Assembly: GCF_042655385.1 (NCBI RefSeq)
Contig: NZ_JBHSMA010000006.1
Coordinates: 62,001 to 126,000, forward strand
Direction of reading: 5' to 3'
From: Larkinella bovis
GTDB taxonomy: Bacteria; Bacteroidota; Bacteroidia; Cytophagales; Spirosomataceae
Length of the DNA: 64,000 nucleotides
Numbering within the stretch: the stretch's first letter is position 1; each line of letters starts with the position of its first letter. The notes under the pieces were generated by a model. It saw nothing but the letters and a program-made list of their open reading frames with translations. It was not told the origin of the DNA and made no database searches. This document shows positions 60,973-64,000 of this stretch, one piece after another. The translations under genes and the position numbers were made by a program.

Positions 60973-62514
60973 CTAGCCCGCCCAGTTTTCCCGGTCCAGA
61001 CTCCGGTATTGAATCGCTTCGGCCAGGTGTTCGGTTTCGATGCGTTCGCTGGCGGCCAAATCGGCAATCGTGCGCGATACTTTCAGAATCCGGTCGTAGG
61101 CGCGGGCCGATAATCCCAAACGGTCCATAGCGGTTTTGAGTAACGCCAACCCATCCTCATGGATGCTACAAACGTCTTTTACCATCTGCGACGGCATCAT
61201 GGCGTTGGAATAAATCCCCGGCTGGTTTGCAAACCGCCCGGTCTGGATTTCCCGCGCCCGGATAACCCGTTCGCGGATGGACGCGCTGCTTTCCGAGGGA
61301 CGATTGGCCGTCATCTGATCGAACGAAACCGGGGTTACTTCGACGTGCAGGTCGATGCGATCGAGCAAGGGGCCGCTGATTTTGTTCAGATACCGTTGCA
61401 CCACGCCCGGTCCGCAGACGCACTCTTTTTCGGGATGGTTATAATACCCGCAGGGGCACGGATTCATGCTGGCGATCAGCATAAAATTGGCCGGAAATTC
61501 GACCGCCCATTTGGCCCGCGAGATGCTCACTTTCCGTTCTTCCAGCGGTTGCCGCATCACCTCCAGCGCCGTCCGTTTGAATTCCGGTAATTCGTCCAGA
61601 AACAGAACGCCGTTATGCGACAGGGAGATTTCGCCGGGCTGCGGAAAACTCCCCCCGCCCACCAAAGCCGCATCGCTGATGGTGTGGTGCGGAGACCGGA
61701 ACGGGCGCGTGGCAATCAGCGTTGCCCGGCTGCCCAGTTTGCCGGCGACGGAATGAATCTTGGTAGTTTCCAGCGCTTCGTGTAAGGTCAGGGGCGGCAA
61801 AATGGTCGGCAATCGCTTGGCCAGCATGGTTTTACCGGCACCCGGTGGCCCAATCATGATCACGTTATGACCACCAGCCGCGGCAATTTCCATCGCCCGT
61901 TTGATGTTCTCCTGCCCCTGAACGTGGGCAAAATCGGCATCGTAGGCATTCTGCGTGTTGGCAAACAGCTCCCGCGTATCGGTCACCAGCGGTTCGATGG
62001 CTTTCTTTCCCTCAAAGAATTCTACGGCATCCATCATGGTTTCGACGCCGATTACCTCCAGGTTATTGACAATGGCGGCTTCCGGCGCGTTCTGGGCGGG
62101 CAGTACAAAGCCTTTGTAACCGCGCTTACGGGCTTCGATGGCAATCGGTAATACGCCTTTGATGGGCCGTAACCGTCCGTCGAGCGACAGCTCGCCCATG
62201 ATCACGTACTCTTCCAGTTTCCGTTCGGGGCTAATCTGTTCCGAGGCCTGTAACACACAAAGGCCGATTGGTAAATCATACGAAGAACCTTCTTTGCGGA
62301 TGTCGGCCGGTGCCAGGTTGACCACGATTTTTTGCCGGGGCATCCGGTAACCAAAATATTTCAGGGAGGATTCGACGCGTTGTTCGCTTTCTTTGATGGC
62401 GCTGTCGGGCAAACCAACCAGGTGAAAATGCAGCCCCTGAGCTACTGTCACTTCAATCGTAATAATGGTCGCGCTGACACCGTGAACGGCGCTTCCGAAC
62501 GTTTTGGACAACAT
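60973..62514 (-). CDS. YifB/ComM-type magnesium-chelatase-like AAA+ ATPase
   Basis: This is a 513-residue protein. The N-terminal Lon-like domain (SATIITIEVTVAQGLHFHLV, PADIRKEGSSYDLPIGLCVL) precedes the AAA+ core with Walker A MIGPPGAGKTMLAKRLP and Walker B GVLFLDELPEF. A C-terminal cysteine-rich insert (NPCPCGYYNHPEKECVCGPG) is typical of ComM. ComM is a helicase that speeds branch migration during natural transformation in Vibrio; many non-competent bacteria also have it. The three-base gap to recF means the two transcripts overlap at their ends. Confidence 0.93.
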   Translation of the reverse strand: MLSKTFGSAVHGVSATIITIEVTVAQGLHFHLVGLPDSAIKESEQRVESSLKYFGYRMPRQKIVVNLAPADIRKEGSSYDLPIGLCVLQASEQISPERKLEEYVIMGELSLDGRLRPIKGVLPIAIEARKRGYKGFVLPAQNAPEAAIVNNLEVIGVETMMDAVEFFEGKKAIEPLVTDTRELFANTQNAYDADFAHVQGQENIKRAMEIAAAGGHNVIMIGPPGAGKTMLAKRLPTILPPLTLHEALETTKIHSVAGKLGSRATLIATRPFRSPHHTISDAALVGGGSFPQPGEISLSHNGVLFLDELPEFKRTALEVMRQPLEERKVSISRAKWAVEFPANFMLIASMNPCPCGYYNHPEKECVCGPGVVQRYLNKISGPLLDRIDLHVEVTPVSFDQMTANRPSESSASIRERVIRAREIQTGRFANQPGIYSNAMMPSQMVKDVCSIHEDGLALLKTAMDRLGLSARAYDRILKVSRTIADLAASERIETEHLAEAIQYRSLDRENWAG

Positions 62515-62709
62515 GAAAACAGGTTTCGGTTTTAGTGGTTAGACGCGGAACCGCCCGGAAGGATACATCGGTACCCAGTTTTTCGCGCATTGCGTAAATC
62601 GAAACGGGTGTTTAACGCTCGGATTTACCACGCGCCCTTTTATAAACGCTGAAAAGCCCCCAACTTTGGGCAAAATTGGCGTCTCTGTCGGCAGACGGTT
62701 TTTCTAACA

Positions 62710-63885
62710 ATGACTATGGTAACTCAACACGCGTATATTCAGAAGCTTTTGGCGGTTTTTCGCCGGGAATTTAACCGTGAACCCGACTTGCTGGTGCGCG
62801 GGCCGGGGCGTATCAACCTGCTGGGCGAACATACCGATTACAACGGCGGTCTGGTATTGCCCGCCAGCATCGACAAGGAAATCCTGTTTGTCATTGCCCG
62901 GCGCGACGATCAAACGGGCCGGATCGTGGCCGAGAATCTCAATCAAACGTTTTCGTTCCCGCTCGATGCGTTGACGCCCTCACCTCTGGGCTGGCCGGAC
63001 TACCTGATGGGCGTCGTCGATCAGCTGCAGAAAGCCGGTTTTCAGCCCGGCGGTTTTGACCTGGTTTTTGGCGGAAACATTCCGGTGGGAGCGGGTTTGT
63101 CGTCGTCGGCCGCCCTGGAGTGCGGGCTGGCGTTCGCCCTGAACCAGTTATATGACCTGGGGCTGGCGACGCTCGATATGGTGAAACTGAGCCAGCGGGC
63201 CGAAAACCTGTTTGTCGGCGTTAATTGCGGCATTATGGACCAGTTTGCGTCGATGTTCGGACGCGCGCAGTCTGTAATCCAACTGGATTGTAAATCGCTC
63301 CACCACGAATATTTTCCGTTTCAGACGACGGATTACGCCTTAATTCTGTGCGACTCGGGCGTTAAGCATTCCCTCGGCGACAGCGAATACAACACCCGGC
63401 GGCAGGAATGCGAAACCGGGGTTGCGATTCTCCAACAGTATGACGCTTCGATTCACCTGCTGCGTGATGCGACGACGGCGCTGGTGGACGCTCACCGCGA
63501 CGAGATGCCGGGAAAAGTGTACCAGCGTTGCCGGTATGTAACCGAAGAAATCCAGCGGGTTCGGGAGGCTTGTCAGGATTTGCTGACCAACAATCTGGTG
63601 GCTTTTGGCCGGAAAATGTACGAAACCCACGACGGGTTGCAACACGAATACGAAGTGAGCTGCGAAGAACTGGATTTTCTGGTCGATCAGACCCGGGCAG
63701 ACGATGCGGTTTTGGGCAGCCGGATGATGGGGGGCGGTTTTGGGGGTTGTACCCTCAATCTGGTGAAGCGCGAAGCCGCCGATTCATTCGTGAGCCGGAT
63801 GCAGGAAGCATATCAAAACCGGTTCGGTATCGAACTGAAATGCTATCCGGTCCGAATCACGAACGGAACGTCGGTCCTGGAGTGA
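62710..63885 (+). CDS. galK: Galactokinase
   Basis: This is a 391-residue GHMP kinase that phosphorylates galactose at C1 in the Leloir pathway. The galactokinase signature GRINLLGEHTDYNGG, the ATP-binding GGNIPVGAGLSSSAALECGL and the third motif GGGFGGCTLNLV are all present. CGIMDQFASMFG carries the catalytic Asp. The start may be 62710 or the third codon. No other gal genes are in view. It is divergent from the ComM-like gene across 195 bases with no obvious feature. Confidence 0.95.
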   Translation: MTMVTQHAYIQKLLAVFRREFNREPDLLVRGPGRINLLGEHTDYNGGLVLPASIDKEILFVIARRDDQTGRIVAENLNQTFSFPLDALTPSPLGWPDYLMGVVDQLQKAGFQPGGFDLVFGGNIPVGAGLSSSAALECGLAFALNQLYDLGLATLDMVKLSQRAENLFVGVNCGIMDQFASMFGRAQSVIQLDCKSLHHEYFPFQTTDYALILCDSGVKHSLGDSEYNTRRQECETGVAILQQYDASIHLLRDATTALVDAHRDEMPGKVYQRCRYVTEEIQRVREACQDLLTNNLVAFGRKMYETHDGLQHEYEVSCEELDFLVDQTRADDAVLGSRMMGGGFGGCTLNLVKREAADSFVSRMQEAYQNRFGIELKCYPVRITNGTSVLE

Positions 63886-63893
63886 TAAAAAGA

Positions 63894-63926
63894 GCGGCAT
63901 CACCCGTTCAGTATGGATGATGCCGC
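63894..63926. terminator. Hairpin between galK and convergent partial gene
   Basis: GCGGCATCA at 63894-63902 pairs perfectly with TGATGCCGC at 63918-63926 around a 15-base loop. It lies 8 bases after the galK stop and 8 bases before the stop of the gene entering from the right. Confidence 0.75.
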
Positions 63927-63934
63927 CAGTTTGT

Positions 63935-64000
63935 TTACACCGTTAGCGTCCAGCCATCGCGGTATTCCCGTTTGACAAACTGATTCGCGAGGTCGTAATT
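63935..64000 (-). CDS. C-terminal end of a gene entering from the right edge
   Basis: The last 66 bases hold an open minus-strand frame of 21 codons ending in TAA at 63937-63935; the visible end is LANQFVKREYRDGWTLTV. The hairpin placed between it and galK supports a real convergent gene. Too little is visible to name a family. Confidence 0.5.
   Translation of the reverse strand, partial: NYDLANQFVKREYRDGWTLTV

Noticed and set aside
1..64000. CRISPR arrays, tRNA or rRNA genes, insertion sequences, prophage
   Set aside because: No regularly spaced direct repeats, tRNA-like cloverleafs, transposase or integrase genes or phage structural genes were recognised on reading either strand; a covariance-model search would be the decisive test for small RNAs.

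Overview
The window looks like chromosomal DNA from a Bacteroidota bacterium of the order Cytophagales, most likely a Spirosomataceae relative (Spirosoma/Larkinella type). That placement is inference. It rests on the combination of DUF4249 proteins, a GLPGLI protein paired with a TonB-receptor-like outer membrane protein, the gliding lipoprotein GldB, a PorT-like barrel and many Sec-secreted peptidases, in moderately GC-rich DNA with few Shine-Dalgarno sites. No rRNA, tRNA, CRISPR array, transposase or prophage genes were found, and no stretch over 300 bases lacks a gene.

Layout: 1-4.4 kb holds two tandem DUF4249 lipoprotein genes (the first cut by the window edge) and an MG2/plug-like surface protein. 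4.4-9.2 kb carries a VOC protein, an unrecognised TAATG-coupled gene pair, a PHP metallohydrolase, and a flavin reductase with a yeast-type cytosine deaminase. 9.3-14.2 kb runs RNase R, a PolB-like exonuclease that has lost catalytic residues, a small conserved protein and LipB, with a divergent YraN gene. 14.3-18.7 kb has an S41 peptidase, a thioredoxin-like protein, and a divergent S24-repressor/Y-family-polymerase cassette whose polymerase lacks its first catalytic aspartate. 18.8-26.2 kb holds the GLPGLI/outer-membrane pair, a variant polysaccharide deacetylase and a GH9 cellulase with a histone-like basic tail.

26.4-41.4 kb is rich in secreted or peptide-handling proteins: a giant alpha-2-macroglobulin lipoprotein, M28, S9 (oligopeptidase B), M23 and M17 peptidases, a type-B carboxylesterase, and a glycogen-binding-domain/esterase gene broken by one in-frame TAG. 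41.4-43.1 kb is an AT-richer islet (EthD-like protein, LysR regulator, hairpin repeat). 43.2-52.4 kb has an ATP-grasp protein and a probable minus-strand operon gldB - ABC exporter - Fur - membrane MutS-like ATPase, then a PorT-like barrel, a metallophosphoesterase and a small ABC pair. 52.5-64 kb is mostly housekeeping: lipid kinase, SurE, SerRS, aspartate kinase, lumazine synthase, a TPR membrane protein, PDH E1-alpha, RecF, a ComM/YifB ATPase and galactokinase.

Convergent genes are often separated by strong hairpins that would terminate transcription both ways. The observations most worth following are the Y-polymerase/S24 cassette, the degenerate exonuclease, the amber-interrupted esterase, the basic-tailed cellulase, the operator-like motif array at 22.5 kb and a recurrent hairpin element.
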